The notes below the pieces were generated by a model. The model was not told the DNA's origin. It saw nothing but the letters and a program-made list of their open reading frames with translations, and did no database searches. Positions 12,651 through 22,105 of a stretch of 64,000 nt of DNA are shown one piece after another. The stretch's first letter is position 1; every line of letters begins with the position of its first letter. Source of the stretch: Nitratireductor aestuarii (GTDB taxonomy: Bacteria; Pseudomonadota; Alphaproteobacteria; Rhizobiales; Rhizobiaceae); the NCBI RefSeq assembly GCF_014641695.1, contig NZ_BMIF01000002.1, forward strand, positions 434,001-498,000, in the 5' to 3' direction. The position numbers and the translations under genes are program-made.

Positions 12651-13748
12651 CTAGACGTCTCTCCGTTCGAAGTCGATGCGGGGGTCGATCAATGTGTAGG
12701 TGATGTCGGACAGAAGGCTCACGAGCAATCCCATGAGAGAGAAGATATAGAGCGTGGCGAAGACCACGGGGTAGTCGCGGTCGATCACGGAGCGGAAGCC
12801 GAGAAGGCCCAGCCCATCGAGCGAGAAGATGCTCTCGATCAGCAGCGAGCCGGTGAAGAAGGCGGAAATGAAGGCCCCGGGAAAGCCAGCTATGATGATG
12901 AGCATGGCGTTGCGGAACACGTGCCGGTAGAGAACCTGCTGCTCAGACAGGCCCTTGGCACGAGCCGTCACCACATATTGCTTGCGGATTTCCTCAAGGA
13001 AGGAGTTCTTCGTGAGCAGCGTGGTAGTGGCGAAGGCCGAAAGCACCAGTGCTGTCAGTGGCAGCGCCAGATGCCAGAAATAGTCGAGAATGCGTTCTGG
13101 CCACGACAATTGTGCCCAGTTGTCAGAGGTGAGGCCGCGCAGCGGGAACCAGTCCAGGAACGAGCCGCCGGCAAAGAGCACCATCAGCAGGACGGCAAAG
13201 AGGAAGCCCGGGATCGCATATGCAATGATGATGACGCCGCTCGTCCAGACGTCGAAGGCCGAGCCGTCCTTGACTGCCTTGCGGATGCCAAGAGGGATCG
13301 AGATCGCGTAGGATATCAACGTGATCCATAGGCCCAGCGAAACCGAGACGGGCATCTTCTCCAGGATCAGGTTCACCACGGAGATGTCGCGGAAGTAGCT
13401 CTCGCCGAAATCGAAACGGATGTAATGCCAGATCATCAGCAGGAAGCGTTCGTGCGCGGGTTTGTCAAACCCGAACTGCTTTTCCAGCTGCTCGATGAAC
13501 TGTGGATCAAGACCTTGCGCGCCGCGATAGCGCGACGTGACGCCGGACGTGTCCATGCTCTGTCCAGCGTCCATGGACGAACCGCCGCCGATGCGGGAAT
13601 CGGCGCCTCCGGCCTGTCCCGTAAGCTGTGCGATCACCTGTTCAACCGGGCCACCCGGCGCGAACTGGATGACGACGAAGGAGATGAGCATGATTCCCAC
13701 AAGGGTGGGGATCATCAAGAGCAAACGCCTGAGGATGTAGGCTCCCAT
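12651..13748 (-). CDS. yejB: ABC peptide transporter permease, YejB type
   Basis: This 365-residue inner-membrane permease pairs with YejE. It begins [19 protein letters not shown], the standard OppB/DppB-like first helix, followed by [10 protein letters not shown] Ser/Gly-rich insert lies at about 45-80 ([19 protein letters not shown]), a feature of the YejB subgroup. The EAA region is near [19 protein letters not shown] and the tail is [10 protein letters not shown]. Its stop directly abuts the YejE start codon. Confidence 0.9.
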   Translation of the reverse strand: MGAYILRRLLLMIPTLVGIMLISFVVIQFAPGGPVEQVIAQLTGQAGGADSRIGGGSSMDAGQSMDTSGVTSRYRGAQGLDPQFIEQLEKQFGFDKPAHERFLLMIWHYIRFDFGESYFRDISVVNLILEKMPVSVSLGLWITLISYAISIPLGIRKAVKDGSAFDVWTSGVIIIAYAIPGFLFAVLLMVLFAGGSFLDWFPLRGLTSDNWAQLSWPERILDYFWHLALPLTALVLSAFATTTLLTKNSFLEEIRKQYVVTARAKGLSEQQVLYRHVFRNAMLIIIAGFPGAFISAFFTGSLLIESIFSLDGLGLLGFRSVIDRDYPVVFATLYIFSLMGLLVSLLSDITYTLIDPRIDFERRDV

Positions 13749-13843
13749 CAGCCAGCCTCTCCACTACGAACACTTTGATTTGCAAGAGTTTCCGTCAGGA
13801 AAGCTGCCAGTCGATGATGACTCATTCGCTCAGAGATGCCTCG

Positions 13844-15703
13844 TCACTTGCCAATGGCTTTTGCCTTTGCCTCGTCGTACCACCATAAGGCCTCAACTGG
13901 AAAGCCATAGTCCGGCTTCGGTTCCCTGAAACCGAACTTGTTCCAGTAGGCCACCCGGTGATTCGGTGTGTCCCAATTTGGAATCCAGTCGAGCCGCGCA
14001 CGCAAGACCCGATCCAACGCTTTCATTGCCACCACGAAATCTTCGCGATTTTGGGCCGCGGCAGCAATTTCCACCAGTTTGTCCACGGCTTCGTCGGCCA
14101 TGCCGACGTAGTTGTTACTGCCTTGGAGATCGACAGTGCTGGAATGGAAGAACTGCAGCAGCGTGTCGCGTGTCGGCGTTGCGCCCAACGAGAACGCGGT
14201 ATCGATCAGGTCAAAATCGAAACTGTTGACGCGCAGCTGATACTGCGAGGAATCCACCTGCCGCATGGTCGCATTGATACCAATGGCGCGCAGATTGCGT
14301 ATGAAGCCGGGCGAGATGCGAAGGAAAGTCTCGTCGTTCACCAAATATTCGATGGCGAATGTCTCTCCGTCCTTTTGCAGCCAGCTGTCTTTCCGCTCCC
14401 ATCCGGCTTCCCGCATGAGACGGGCTGCCTCGCGCAGGATGGTGCGGTCGCTGCCGCTGCCATCGGTCTTGAGCTGGATGGGCGCTTCGCCGAATGCCTC
14501 CTCGGGAATCTTGCCGCGCAGGGGCTCAAGCAGCGCCAGTTCTTCCTTGCTCGGCGTGCCTTCGGCCACATAAGGCGAGCCTTCGAACGTCGATTGGCTG
14601 CGCCTGTAGAGGTCGTAGAACAGGTTGCGGTTGATCCACTCGAAATCGAAGCAGGCGGCAATAGCCTTGCGAACCCGGGGGTCACGAAAACGCTCGCGCC
14701 GCTGATTCAGGGCTTTGCAATAGAAGCTCGGGCGGAGCTCGTCGGGGAATTCGCGTTTGACCACCTTGCCCTCGCGGATCGCGGGAAAGTCGTATTGCGT
14801 TGCCCAGACTGAGGAAGTGAACTCACCACGCCACTCCGTTTCGCCCTTTTTAAAGGCTTCGAAAGCCGCATTGCGGTCAGAGAAGAAGTCGATGCGGATC
14901 CGGTCGAAGTGATAGAGCCCGTTGCGGAAGGGCAGGTGGTTTGCCCAATCATCCTCCACCCGCTCATATTCAATGTAGCGGCCGGCGGAGAAGCGGCCGA
15001 CCTTGTAAGGACCGGACCCAAGGAAGGCCTCGATTCGGGAGCTGTCGAACGGCTTTTGCTCCAGGTCCTTTTCCGAGAGGATCGGGAAGCCGGCCGCGCC
15101 GAGGATCGTTCTCTGAGACTGCTTGCCTGAGAAGGTCAGGCGGAACTCGCGTTCGCCGACCGCTTCCGCAGCCGTCATTTCGGCCAGCACCAGCATCAGC
15201 GAAGGATGGCCTTCCTTCTTGAAGAGGTTGTAGCTGAAGGCCACGTCTTCCGCAGTGATAGGCGAACCGTCGTGGAAACGGGCTTCGGGGCGCAGCTTGA
15301 AGAGGAAGCTGTTGCGGTCCTCCGAGATGGTTACCGTTTCAGCAACCAGGCCGTAGATGGAATCGGGCTCGTCGAGGCTTCCGTCCATCAAGCCGTCGAA
15401 GCAGAGTTCCATTCGTGGCGGAGCGCTGCCTGTGCGAACGAAGCTGTTCAGCGTGTTGAAGGTCTGGACGTTCTGGTTGAAAAGCCAGTTGCCTGGCTGG
15501 AGCCGGATGATCCCGCCTTTCGGGGCGTCCGGATTGGCGTATTCGAAGGTGGTGAAACCAGGGGGATACTTCAGATCGCCAAAGGCTGACAGGCCGTGTA
15601 CCGGCGTGTCCGCCGGTACTGCTGCAAAGAGCGGGCGGCCAGCGGCCATCGCACCCAGCGACGCCGCACCCAGGAGGAACCGTCGTCGGGTTGTATCCAG
15701 CAT
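13844..15703 (-). CDS. Peptide ABC transporter solute-binding protein (family 5), Tat-type signal
   Basis: This binding protein would deliver substrate to YejB-YejE. The open frame reaches back to 15739, but the ATG at 15703 is preferred. It gives a clean twin-arginine-like signal (TTRRRFLLGAASLG, cleavage after about residue 27) and starts 5 bases after the upstream stop. The mature protein of about 590 residues has family 5 landmarks: YANPDAPKGG, RPEARFHDGSPITAEDV, and a C-terminal NKFGFREPKPDYG with ALWWYD. Its paralogue is encoded immediately upstream. Two binding proteins on one permease set suggests different peptide ranges or partly redundant capture. Confidence 0.88.
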   Translation of the reverse strand: MLDTTRRRFLLGAASLGAMAAGRPLFAAVPADTPVHGLSAFGDLKYPPGFTTFEYANPDAPKGGIIRLQPGNWLFNQNVQTFNTLNSFVRTGSAPPRMELCFDGLMDGSLDEPDSIYGLVAETVTISEDRNSFLFKLRPEARFHDGSPITAEDVAFSYNLFKKEGHPSLMLVLAEMTAAEAVGEREFRLTFSGKQSQRTILGAAGFPILSEKDLEQKPFDSSRIEAFLGSGPYKVGRFSAGRYIEYERVEDDWANHLPFRNGLYHFDRIRIDFFSDRNAAFEAFKKGETEWRGEFTSSVWATQYDFPAIREGKVVKREFPDELRPSFYCKALNQRRERFRDPRVRKAIAACFDFEWINRNLFYDLYRRSQSTFEGSPYVAEGTPSKEELALLEPLRGKIPEEAFGEAPIQLKTDGSGSDRTILREAARLMREAGWERKDSWLQKDGETFAIEYLVNDETFLRISPGFIRNLRAIGINATMRQVDSSQYQLRVNSFDFDLIDTAFSLGATPTRDTLLQFFHSSTVDLQGSNNYVGMADEAVDKLVEIAAAAQNREDFVVAMKALDRVLRARLDWIPNWDTPNHRVAYWNKFGFREPKPDYGFPVEALWWYDEAKAKAIGK

Positions 15704-15708
15704 GGCCG

Positions 15709-17565
15709 CTACCTCGTGGCCGCTTCTGGCAGGATCCACCAGGAATCAAGGTCGATCCCGGCATACTCCGGCTGCTTTTCCGGAATGCCGAACTTGTTCC
15801 AGTAAGCGAAGCGGAGGGTCGGCTGGTAGTATTGGGGAACGGTGTAGTAGTTCCAGAGCAGCACTCGATCCAGCGCATGGGTGAGGGCCAGCAGCTCGTC
15901 GCGATTCTCAGCGAAGATGATCTTGTCCACGAGCGCGTCGATCACCGGATCCTTGATTCCCGCCACGTTGCGGGAGCCCGGCATGTCCGCAGCCTTGGTG
16001 CTCCAGTAGTCGCGCTGCTCGTTGCCGGGGGAGTTCGACTGGGAGAAGCCGCCGGTGATGGCGTCAAAATCGAAGTTCTGCACACGCTGAACATATTGGG
16101 ACGCATCGACGATGCGCAGGCTGGTCTCGATGCCGAGCTTGCGGAGATTCGGGATGATACCGTCGCTGATGATCTCGGCCGTCTCGCTGGCACCGAGGAA
16201 TTCGATCCGGAATTGTTCGCCGGTCTGCGCATTGACCAGCTTGCCACCCCTCGTCTCCCAGCCAGCTTCCTTCAGCAGGCGGGACGCTTCACGCAGGTTC
16301 TGACGCTCGGCAGTCGGGCTGTCCGATACCGGCAGCTTGAACTCTTCGGTGAAAAGCTCAGGCGGCAGCTTGTCGCGGAACTGCTCGAGGATCTCCAGTT
16401 CGCGGCCTTGCGGGATGCCGGTGGAAGCGAGCTCCGAGTTCTCGAAATAGCTGCTCAGCCGCTTGTTGAGGCCGAAGAAGTGCTTCCGGTTCTGATCCTC
16501 GAAGTTATAGGCGAGCGTCAGCGCCTGGCGCACGCGGCGATCGGCAAACTGCGGGCGGCGCAGGTTGAACACGAAGGCCTGCATGGGCTGCACCGTGCCG
16601 CTCTGGAACTCGTGCTTGACGACCCGGCCATCCTGAGCCGCGGGGAAATCGTATTCCGTCACCCAGCGGCGGGTGGAGGTTTCACGTCGAATGTCCTGAA
16701 TGCCGCCCTTCTTGAAGGCGAGGAAGGCTGCGTTGTCGTCCTGGAAATAGGTGAAGCGGCGACGGTCGAAATTGTTGCGGCCGACGTTAACGGGGAGATC
16801 CTCGCCCCAATAATCCTTCACCCGCTCCCAGGTGATGTCGGAGCCGGGGCGGAACTGGCCGATCCTGTAGGGGCCGCTGCCGAGCGGGGGTTCAAGGGTG
16901 GGCTGGGAGATATCGCGCTTCTTGCCATTGGCGTCCTCGCCTTCCCACCAGTGCTTCGGAAGAACGGGAAGATCGCCCATGATATGCGGCAGCTCACGGT
17001 TGCCGGCCTCGTCAAAGCGGAATTCGACCTCATGGTCGGAAATGGCGACCGCCTCTTTCACGTTCGCGAAATACTGCTGGTGCATCGGGCTGATCTTCTT
17101 CAGCGTCTCGAGCGACCAGATGACGTCCTCCGCAGTAATCGGCTCGCCGTCGTGCCAGCGGGCATTCTTGTTCAGACGGTAGGTGGCCGACGTGTAATCA
17201 GCCGGGTACTTGAACGCCTCTGCGATCAGGCCGTGGCTCGTTCCCGGCACGTCGAGGGCCTGCTGCATGAGGGTTTCCCAGAGAAGGCCGCCGAACTCCG
17301 TCAGCCCTGCCGCGACCGTTCCGCGAACGATGAATGGGTTGAAACTGTCGTAGGTGCCGAACCCGATCTGGTTGAGGGTGCCGCCTTTGGGAGCCTCGGG
17401 ATTGACGTAGTCGTAGCGCTCGAACGGGGCCGTCTCTTCATCGGGGTTGATGATCGAACTTGCTGTCCGCCACTCCTCCTGAGCGCTGAGGTTGGTGGCC
17501 GTCAGGCCGATGGCCAATCCAGCAAGTGCTGCATATCTGAGGGCAGCCGTAGCCGTTCTTCGCAT
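15709..17565 (-). CDS. Peptide ABC transporter solute-binding protein (family 5, YejA-like), Sec signal
   Basis: This 618-residue periplasmic binding protein is the first gene of the minus-strand ABC operon. A Sec signal peptide at 1-28 ends near NLSAQEE. Family 5 landmarks are YDYVNPEAPKGG, KNARWHDGEPITAEDV, LGSGPYRIGQF and the C-terminal YWNKFGIPEKQPEYAG with DSWWI. It is clearly homologous to the next gene downstream (similar length, same motif order), so the pair arose by duplication. The promoter should lie between 17566 and 17637, next to the terminator of the cytochrome gene. Confidence 0.9.
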   Translation of the reverse strand: MRRTATAALRYAALAGLAIGLTATNLSAQEEWRTASSIINPDEETAPFERYDYVNPEAPKGGTLNQIGFGTYDSFNPFIVRGTVAAGLTEFGGLLWETLMQQALDVPGTSHGLIAEAFKYPADYTSATYRLNKNARWHDGEPITAEDVIWSLETLKKISPMHQQYFANVKEAVAISDHEVEFRFDEAGNRELPHIMGDLPVLPKHWWEGEDANGKKRDISQPTLEPPLGSGPYRIGQFRPGSDITWERVKDYWGEDLPVNVGRNNFDRRRFTYFQDDNAAFLAFKKGGIQDIRRETSTRRWVTEYDFPAAQDGRVVKHEFQSGTVQPMQAFVFNLRRPQFADRRVRQALTLAYNFEDQNRKHFFGLNKRLSSYFENSELASTGIPQGRELEILEQFRDKLPPELFTEEFKLPVSDSPTAERQNLREASRLLKEAGWETRGGKLVNAQTGEQFRIEFLGASETAEIISDGIIPNLRKLGIETSLRIVDASQYVQRVQNFDFDAITGGFSQSNSPGNEQRDYWSTKAADMPGSRNVAGIKDPVIDALVDKIIFAENRDELLALTHALDRVLLWNYYTVPQYYQPTLRFAYWNKFGIPEKQPEYAGIDLDSWWILPEAATR

Positions 17566-17637
17566 CGATTAGCTCCTGATACTTTACCATCAAGAAACTA
17601 TTCCATTCGCGGAAGAACGCAATTGCAGACGCATAAC

Positions 17638-17666
17638 AAAAGAGCCGACCCAAGGGCCGGCTCTTT
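17638..17666 (-). terminator. Terminator of the cytochrome c gene
   Basis: The stem AAAGAGCCG-CC / GG-CGGCTCTTT closes a short loop and carries T runs on the minus strand. It lies about 23 bases after the cytochrome gene stop. The A-rich left arm could also give a usable T run on the other strand. Confidence 0.75.
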
Positions 17667-17688
17667 CAACGTTTGGTGATAAATCGGC

Positions 17689-18531
17689 TTACTGAGCGGG
17701 CCGTACAACCGGTGCATCAGTTGCCGGAGCTTCCGTCGCCGGTTGCTCAGCAGCAGGTTCCTGGGCCGGCTCAGCCGGAGCCGCATCCGTTGCCGGCGCT
17801 TCTTCAGCAGGAGCTTCCGTTGCAGGCTGCTCAGCAGCGGGTTCCTCTGCAGGAGCTGCATCGGTGGCCGGAGCCTCTTCAGCAGGAGCCGCATCGGCCG
17901 GTGCTTCCTCTGCGGGAGCTGCGTCAGCCGGAGCTTCCTCTGCAGGGGCGGCTTCTTCGGCGGGCGCTGCTTCTGCGCCAGCTTCCGGAAGCGGAGCAGG
18001 TGTTGCAGCCAGCGTGCGCAGGTAAGCGATCACGTTGGCGCGATCCTCAACCTTCTTCAGGCCAGCGAACGCCATTGCCGTGCCAGGAATGAAGCCCTTC
18101 GGGCTGGTGATGAAATGATCGAGGTTCTCGTAGGTCCAGTGCTTGGAACCACCCTCGGAGAATGCCTGAATGGCGCCCGAGTAGGAGAAACCTTCATGCG
18201 AAGCGATCGGACGATCAACGACACCGTAGAGGTTCGGACCGACCTTGTTGGCGCCACCTTCTTCCGTGGTGTGGCAAGCCGCACAACGCTTGAAGACGCC
18301 CGCGCCAGCTTCAGGATCGGCAGATGCCAGAAGAGGCAGGATTGATTCGGCGGCTGCGCCACCTTCGTCACCACCCTCTGCTGCTCCAGCCTCCACTGCC
18401 GCAATGGCGTAGCCAGGAGTCTCCGGTGCATGCGAACTGAAGATCGCATCCGAAACCAGGCTTACGGAAAACACGACAAAGACAGTGCCGAGGACCGCGC
18501 CTAAAACCTTATTGAGCTCGAAAGAATCCAT
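17689..18531 (-). CDS. cycM: Membrane-anchored cytochrome c (CycM/c552 type) with Ala/Pro/Glu tail
   Basis: This class I c-type cytochrome of 280 residues probably carries electrons between the bc1 complex and terminal oxidases on the periplasmic face. One uncleaved N-terminal membrane anchor (about 8-30, KVLGAVLGTVFVVFSVSLV) is followed by the haem domain. That domain has CAACH near residue 84, VGPNLYGVVDR, and the axial Met in PGTAMAFAGLKK. The core ends at about residue 175, the usual length for CycM. Roughly 100 more residues consist almost only of A, P, E, D and T in repeated EEAPA/ATDAAPAE units. The tail is low complexity and probably disordered. It may act as a periplasmic spacer or may simply drift in length. 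The gene is divergent from kdsB. Confidence 0.9.
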   Translation of the reverse strand: MDSFELNKVLGAVLGTVFVVFSVSLVSDAIFSSHAPETPGYAIAAVEAGAAEGGDEGGAAAESILPLLASADPEAGAGVFKRCAACHTTEEGGANKVGPNLYGVVDRPIASHEGFSYSGAIQAFSEGGSKHWTYENLDHFITSPKGFIPGTAMAFAGLKKVEDRANVIAYLRTLAATPAPLPEAGAEAAPAEEAAPAEEAPADAAPAEEAPADAAPAEEAPATDAAPAEEPAAEQPATEAPAEEAPATDAAPAEPAQEPAAEQPATEAPATDAPVVRPAQ

Positions 18532-18726
18532 GCGCCCTGAGGCTCCTTCTCCACACGCTGCAAGTACCTACCGCTATACGAGCGGCCAATAGTCCTCACG
18601 CAACCGCTGCCCGTAAAAACCGCGCGGAAACTAGGTCTTTTGCTCAAGCCTTGCAACACCTATAAGACGTTCCGCTACTGCTACTTTTTGACACTTTTCA
18701 CAGAACCCAGATCCGGAAGCAACTCC

Positions 18727-19467
18727 ATGAGCGCCATAATCCTGATCCCGGCACGGATAGATTCCACAAGGTTGCCCGGCAAACCCTTGGCGGATATAGC
18801 CGGCAAGCCCATGATAGCCCAGGTTGCAGCCCGCGCGCTAGAGAGCAAGGTCGGGCGCGTCATCGTGGCCACCGATTCGGCGGACGTAGCCGATGCCGCC
18901 AGGAAAGAGGGCGTCGAGGCTTTCGTCACGCGCGGGAATCACCAGTCAGGTTCTGACCGCATCTTCGAAGCTTTGCAGGCGATCGACCCTAAGGGTGAGG
19001 TCGATATCGTCATCAACCTGCAGGGCGACCTGCCGACGATTCCGCCGGCAGACATCAGCGCCGTGCTGCGGCCTCTCGATAATCCGGAAGTCGACATCGC
19101 CACGCTCGGTGTCGAGATCACGGATGAAGAGGAAAAGACCAATCCGAACGTCGTGAAGATCGTTGGTGTTCCCACGGGCGATTCCGGTAGCCGCCTGCGC
19201 GCACTCTATTTTACGCGTGCGACGGCGCCGTGGGGCGACGGCCCGCTCTATCACCACGTGGGGATTTATGCGTACCGGCGCGCGGCGCTGGAACGTTTTG
19301 TGTCGCTTCCGGCCGGCTCGCTTGAAACGCGCGAGCGGCTGGAGCAATTGCGGGCGCTTGAGGCGGGGATGCGAATCGACGCCGAGATCGTCCAATCAGT
19401 GCCGCTCGGCGTGGATACGCCGGCGGATCTTGAAAAGGCGCGCCAGATGCTGGCGCAGAAGGTGTAA
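18727..19467 (+). CDS. kdsB: 3-deoxy-manno-octulosonate cytidylyltransferase (CMP-Kdo synthetase)
   Basis: This 246-residue cytoplasmic enzyme activates Kdo with CTP for lipopolysaccharide inner core synthesis. The N-terminal nucleotide-binding motif is [15 protein letters not shown], and NLQGDLPTI carries the metal-binding Asp. HVGIYAYRR and LEQLRALE are family landmarks. The open frame runs upstream to 18640, but the ATG at 18727 has GGAAG about 7 bases ahead and gives the standard start. pheA begins two bases after its stop, so the two form an operon, a common arrangement in rhizobia. Confidence 0.95.
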   Translation: MSAIILIPARIDSTRLPGKPLADIAGKPMIAQVAARALESKVGRVIVATDSADVADAARKEGVEAFVTRGNHQSGSDRIFEALQAIDPKGEVDIVINLQGDLPTIPPADISAVLRPLDNPEVDIATLGVEITDEEEKTNPNVVKIVGVPTGDSGSRLRALYFTRATAPWGDGPLYHHVGIYAYRRAALERFVSLPAGSLETRERLEQLRALEAGMRIDAEIVQSVPLGVDTPADLEKARQMLAQKV

Positions 19468-19469
19468 CG

Positions 19470-20342
19470 ATGGGTCCTACAAAGACAAACAGGATCGCTT
19501 TCCAGGGCGAGCCGGGTGCAAATTCAGATACCGCATGCCGCAACATGTTTCCCGGCATGGAACCCCTGCCTTGCCCCACCTTTGAGGACGCCTTCAACGC
19601 GGTCGAATCGGGCAAGGCCGATCTGGCGATGATTCCGATCGAAAACACGCTCGCCGGACGCGTCGCCGACATCCACTACCTGCTGCCCAACTCGAAGCTC
19701 TACATCGTCGGCGAGTACTTCCTGCCGATTCGCTTCCAGCTGATGGTGCTGCCGGGCGTGGCCCTGTCGGAGATCAAGTCGGTGCACAGCCATATCCATG
19801 CGCTGGGCCAGTGCCGCAAGATCATCCGCAAGCACAAGTGGAAGCCGGTCGTGTCGGGCGACACCGCGGGCGCTGCCCGTGAGGTTGCAGACCGCCAGGA
19901 CCGCACGCAGGCGGCACTCGCCCCGCGTCTGGCTGCCGAGCTCTACGGTCTCGACATCGCGCAGGAGAACGTCGAGGACGAGGAAAACAACGTCACGCGC
20001 TTCGTGGTGCTGTCGAAGGAAAAGCGCTTTGCGGCAAGAACTTCGCCAGAGCAGGCGATGCTCACGACTTTCATCTTCCGTGTCCGCAACGTGCCGGCAG
20101 CGCTCTACAAGGCGTTGGGCGGCTTCGCGACAAATAGCGTGAACATCACCAAGCTGGAGAGTTATCAGCTTGGCGGCAAGTTCTTCTCATCGCAGTTTTA
20201 TGTGGATGTGGAGGGCCATCCGGAAGACCGCAATCTGCGGCTGGCGCTGGAGGAACTCAGCTTCTTCTCGCACGAGGTGCGGTTCCTCGGCGTCTACGAA
20301 GCGCATCCGTTCCGGCTTGAGCAGGTTCAGGACGACGATTGA
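19470..20342 (+). CDS. pheA: Prephenate dehydratase
   Basis: This 290-residue monofunctional enzyme converts prephenate to phenylpyruvate in phenylalanine synthesis. The catalytic domain starts with IAFQGEPGANSD and includes MIPIENTLAGRV and the NVTRF motif with the catalytic Thr. The C-terminal ACT domain (about 205-280) has TKLESYQLGGKF, the phenylalanine-sensing segment equivalent to ESRP, so feedback inhibition is expected. There is no chorismate mutase domain. It is co-transcribed with kdsB and followed by a strong terminator. Confidence 0.95.
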   Translation: MGPTKTNRIAFQGEPGANSDTACRNMFPGMEPLPCPTFEDAFNAVESGKADLAMIPIENTLAGRVADIHYLLPNSKLYIVGEYFLPIRFQLMVLPGVALSEIKSVHSHIHALGQCRKIIRKHKWKPVVSGDTAGAAREVADRQDRTQAALAPRLAAELYGLDIAQENVEDEENNVTRFVVLSKEKRFAARTSPEQAMLTTFIFRVRNVPAALYKALGGFATNSVNITKLESYQLGGKFFSSQFYVDVEGHPEDRNLRLALEELSFFSHEVRFLGVYEAHPFRLEQVQDDD

Positions 20343-20350
20343 TCAATGGG

Positions 20351-20413
20351 AAAGCCGCCCTGTTCTCCGTTGACCTGAACCAGAGTTGAGGTCGACGGCA
20401 GGGCGGCTTTTCT
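20351..20413. terminator. Bidirectional terminator between pheA and the DoxX gene
   Basis: The outer stem AAAGCCGCCCTG pairs with CAGGGCGGCTTT. A second inner stem of about ten bases (CCGTTGACCT / AGGTCGACGG, one wobble) makes one long hairpin. An A run on one side and a T run on the other suit both convergent genes. Confidence 0.8.
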
Positions 20414-20422
20414 GTGGGGTTC

Positions 20423-21001
20423 TCAGTAGCGTTTGCGCAGGATCATGCGATCAAGCGAGAGGTAGCCGCCGCCGAAAGCTGCGTACAGGAAGGCAATGCC
20501 GGCCCAGAACAGCGAGAGCAACTCCGCTTTTCCCTGCGCCAGTTCTGCAAAGTGGCGTCCGCCATCCTTCAGCAGAGTATATCCCGTTTGCGTCAACATG
20601 TCGGGACCCGCGGTGAGTACCTGAAGGCCCGCACTCGTGATGAGTTGGTTGTCGAACGGATGTGCCAGGTGAAACCAGAGGGTCACGAGCAGCATCACGC
20701 CGACGGCAAATGCAGCAGGCCGCGTATAGAGGCCGAGGGCGAGAAGCGCGCCTCCGACGACCTGGACGATCAGCAGGGTGACCGACCAAACGTGGCCGGG
20801 CAGGAAGCCGATCCCCTCAAAGAAGCTCGCCATGCTGAGCGGATCCTTGATCAGTGGGATGCTTTGAACAACGAGGATAGCCCCCGCCGTAAAGCGTAGC
20901 GCCACCCAGGCAAAGGGTTGGGCTACGCGGTCGTAGAATGTTGCGAGTTTCGGGAAGTGCAACTCTTTCTTGGTATTCGTAAATGGCAATGCGGTGGCCA
21001 T
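20423..21001 (-). CDS. DoxX family membrane protein
   Basis: This 192-residue inner-membrane protein has about four hydrophobic segments. DoxX landmarks are a first helix with ALRFTAGAILVVQSIPLI, a central FFEGIGFLPG, and VGGALLALGLYTRPAA. The family is linked to quinol or thiosulfate redox functions in a few organisms, but most members have no known role. It is convergent with pheA. The next gene upstream on the same strand is nudC, about 130 bases away. Confidence 0.8.
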   Translation of the reverse strand: MATALPFTNTKKELHFPKLATFYDRVAQPFAWVALRFTAGAILVVQSIPLIKDPLSMASFFEGIGFLPGHVWSVTLLIVQVVGGALLALGLYTRPAAFAVGVMLLVTLWFHLAHPFDNQLITSAGLQVLTAGPDMLTQTGYTLLKDGGRHFAELAQGKAELLSLFWAGIAFLYAAFGGGYLSLDRMILRKRY

Positions 21002-21133
21002 ACCTAGACTCCAAATGTTTCAGACATGGGACTGCAACGTGCAGCCTCGTCCGAAAGCCTGCGTGGAGCGGGAGCAGGGCACAAGAAAAGGGGGAGGGCG
21101 TTACGCGATCAAGGACGCGTAACACCACTGAAT

Positions 21134-22081
21134 TTACGGCCACTCGCTGTCAGCCCAAAGCGCGACCAACTGGCGGGCAATGGCGCCCTTGGTGGCGGCC
21201 CACAGTCCGTCTGGATGCGTCCCGTCCAGCATCTGGCGCACCTCAGCCCGGGAGAACCAGCGGCAATCCTCAAGCTCGGTGGCGTCCGGGTCGATCTCGT
21301 CGCTGATGGCCTCTGCAATGCAGCCAATCATTAACGAGAAGGGGAACGGCCAGGGCTGGCTTGCGATGTAGCGTACCGTACCGATACGGATGCCAGACTC
21401 TTCGAACGTTTCCCGGCGGACGGCAGACTCAATCGTCTCGCCCGGCTCGATGAAGCCGGCAAGGCAGGAGTACATGCCTGGGGCAAAGCGCGCGCTGCGG
21501 CCCAGAAGGCAGCGGTCGTCCTTCACGGCAAGCATGATCGCGACAGGATCGGTGCGCGGGAAGTGCTCTGCTCCGCAGCTCTGGCAGACACGCCGGTAAC
21601 CGCCGGCACGCATCTCGTTCTGGCCGCCACAGCGTCCGCAGAAGCGGTGCGTGTTGTTCCAGGAGAGCAGAGCTGCCCCCTGGGCGAGTGCACCAACGAT
21701 CTCCGATGTCAGCAGATTGTTCGAATAGGTGCTGCGCAGATCGACCACCTCGATGCCACTCACCACTGGCACTTCGGCAGGTCGCATCGGAACCGCGAGG
21801 ACCGGACCATCAGGGCCGTTGCCCAGCAGAATCGCTTCATCCAGGTTCATGCCCAGCGCCTGAGCGCCCTGAGGCTTGAACAGGGCATTTGGCTCGACCC
21901 CATCGGTCCGGATGCAAACCTTGCCTTCGCCGATCAGGAGGATCCTCGTAGCCTCATTTTCCAAGGCGATCTGCACGGCGTCGTCCGAGCGCTTTTCGGA
22001 AAGCGGGTCGATGACATTGCCGGTGAAGGCGAGCCATTCCCTGGGCTGCGGACGGGTTTCCTCGGGCGAAAAGAAGTTCAT
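21134..22081 (-). CDS. nudC: NAD(H) pyrophosphatase NudC / RNA deNADding enzyme
   Basis: This 315-residue Nudix hydrolase cleaves NADH and NAD-capped RNA. A zinc finger is formed by FCGRCGG and VCQSCGAEHFPR. The Nudix box runs from GFIEPGETIESAVRRETFEE to SGI. The NudC-specific motif SQPWPFPFS follows. The N-terminal domain is the NADH-pyrophosphatase-like domain. It lies 24 bases downstream of the HIT gene on the same strand and is probably co-transcribed with it. Confidence 0.95.
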   Translation of the reverse strand: MNFFSPEETRPQPREWLAFTGNVIDPLSEKRSDDAVQIALENEATRILLIGEGKVCIRTDGVEPNALFKPQGAQALGMNLDEAILLGNGPDGPVLAVPMRPAEVPVVSGIEVVDLRSTYSNNLLTSEIVGALAQGAALLSWNNTHRFCGRCGGQNEMRAGGYRRVCQSCGAEHFPRTDPVAIMLAVKDDRCLLGRSARFAPGMYSCLAGFIEPGETIESAVRRETFEESGIRIGTVRYIASQPWPFPFSLMIGCIAEAISDEIDPDATELEDCRWFSRAEVRQMLDGTHPDGLWAATKGAIARQLVALWADSEWP

Positions 22082-22105
22082 TTGCTGCTCGGCTCAGGGC
22101 GGGTT

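Noticed and set aside
15691-17679. Long plus-strand open frame of 662 codons opposite a binding-protein gene
   Set aside because: It is the antisense shadow of a GC-rich gene with clear family 5 motifs. The shadow product has no recognisable domain.
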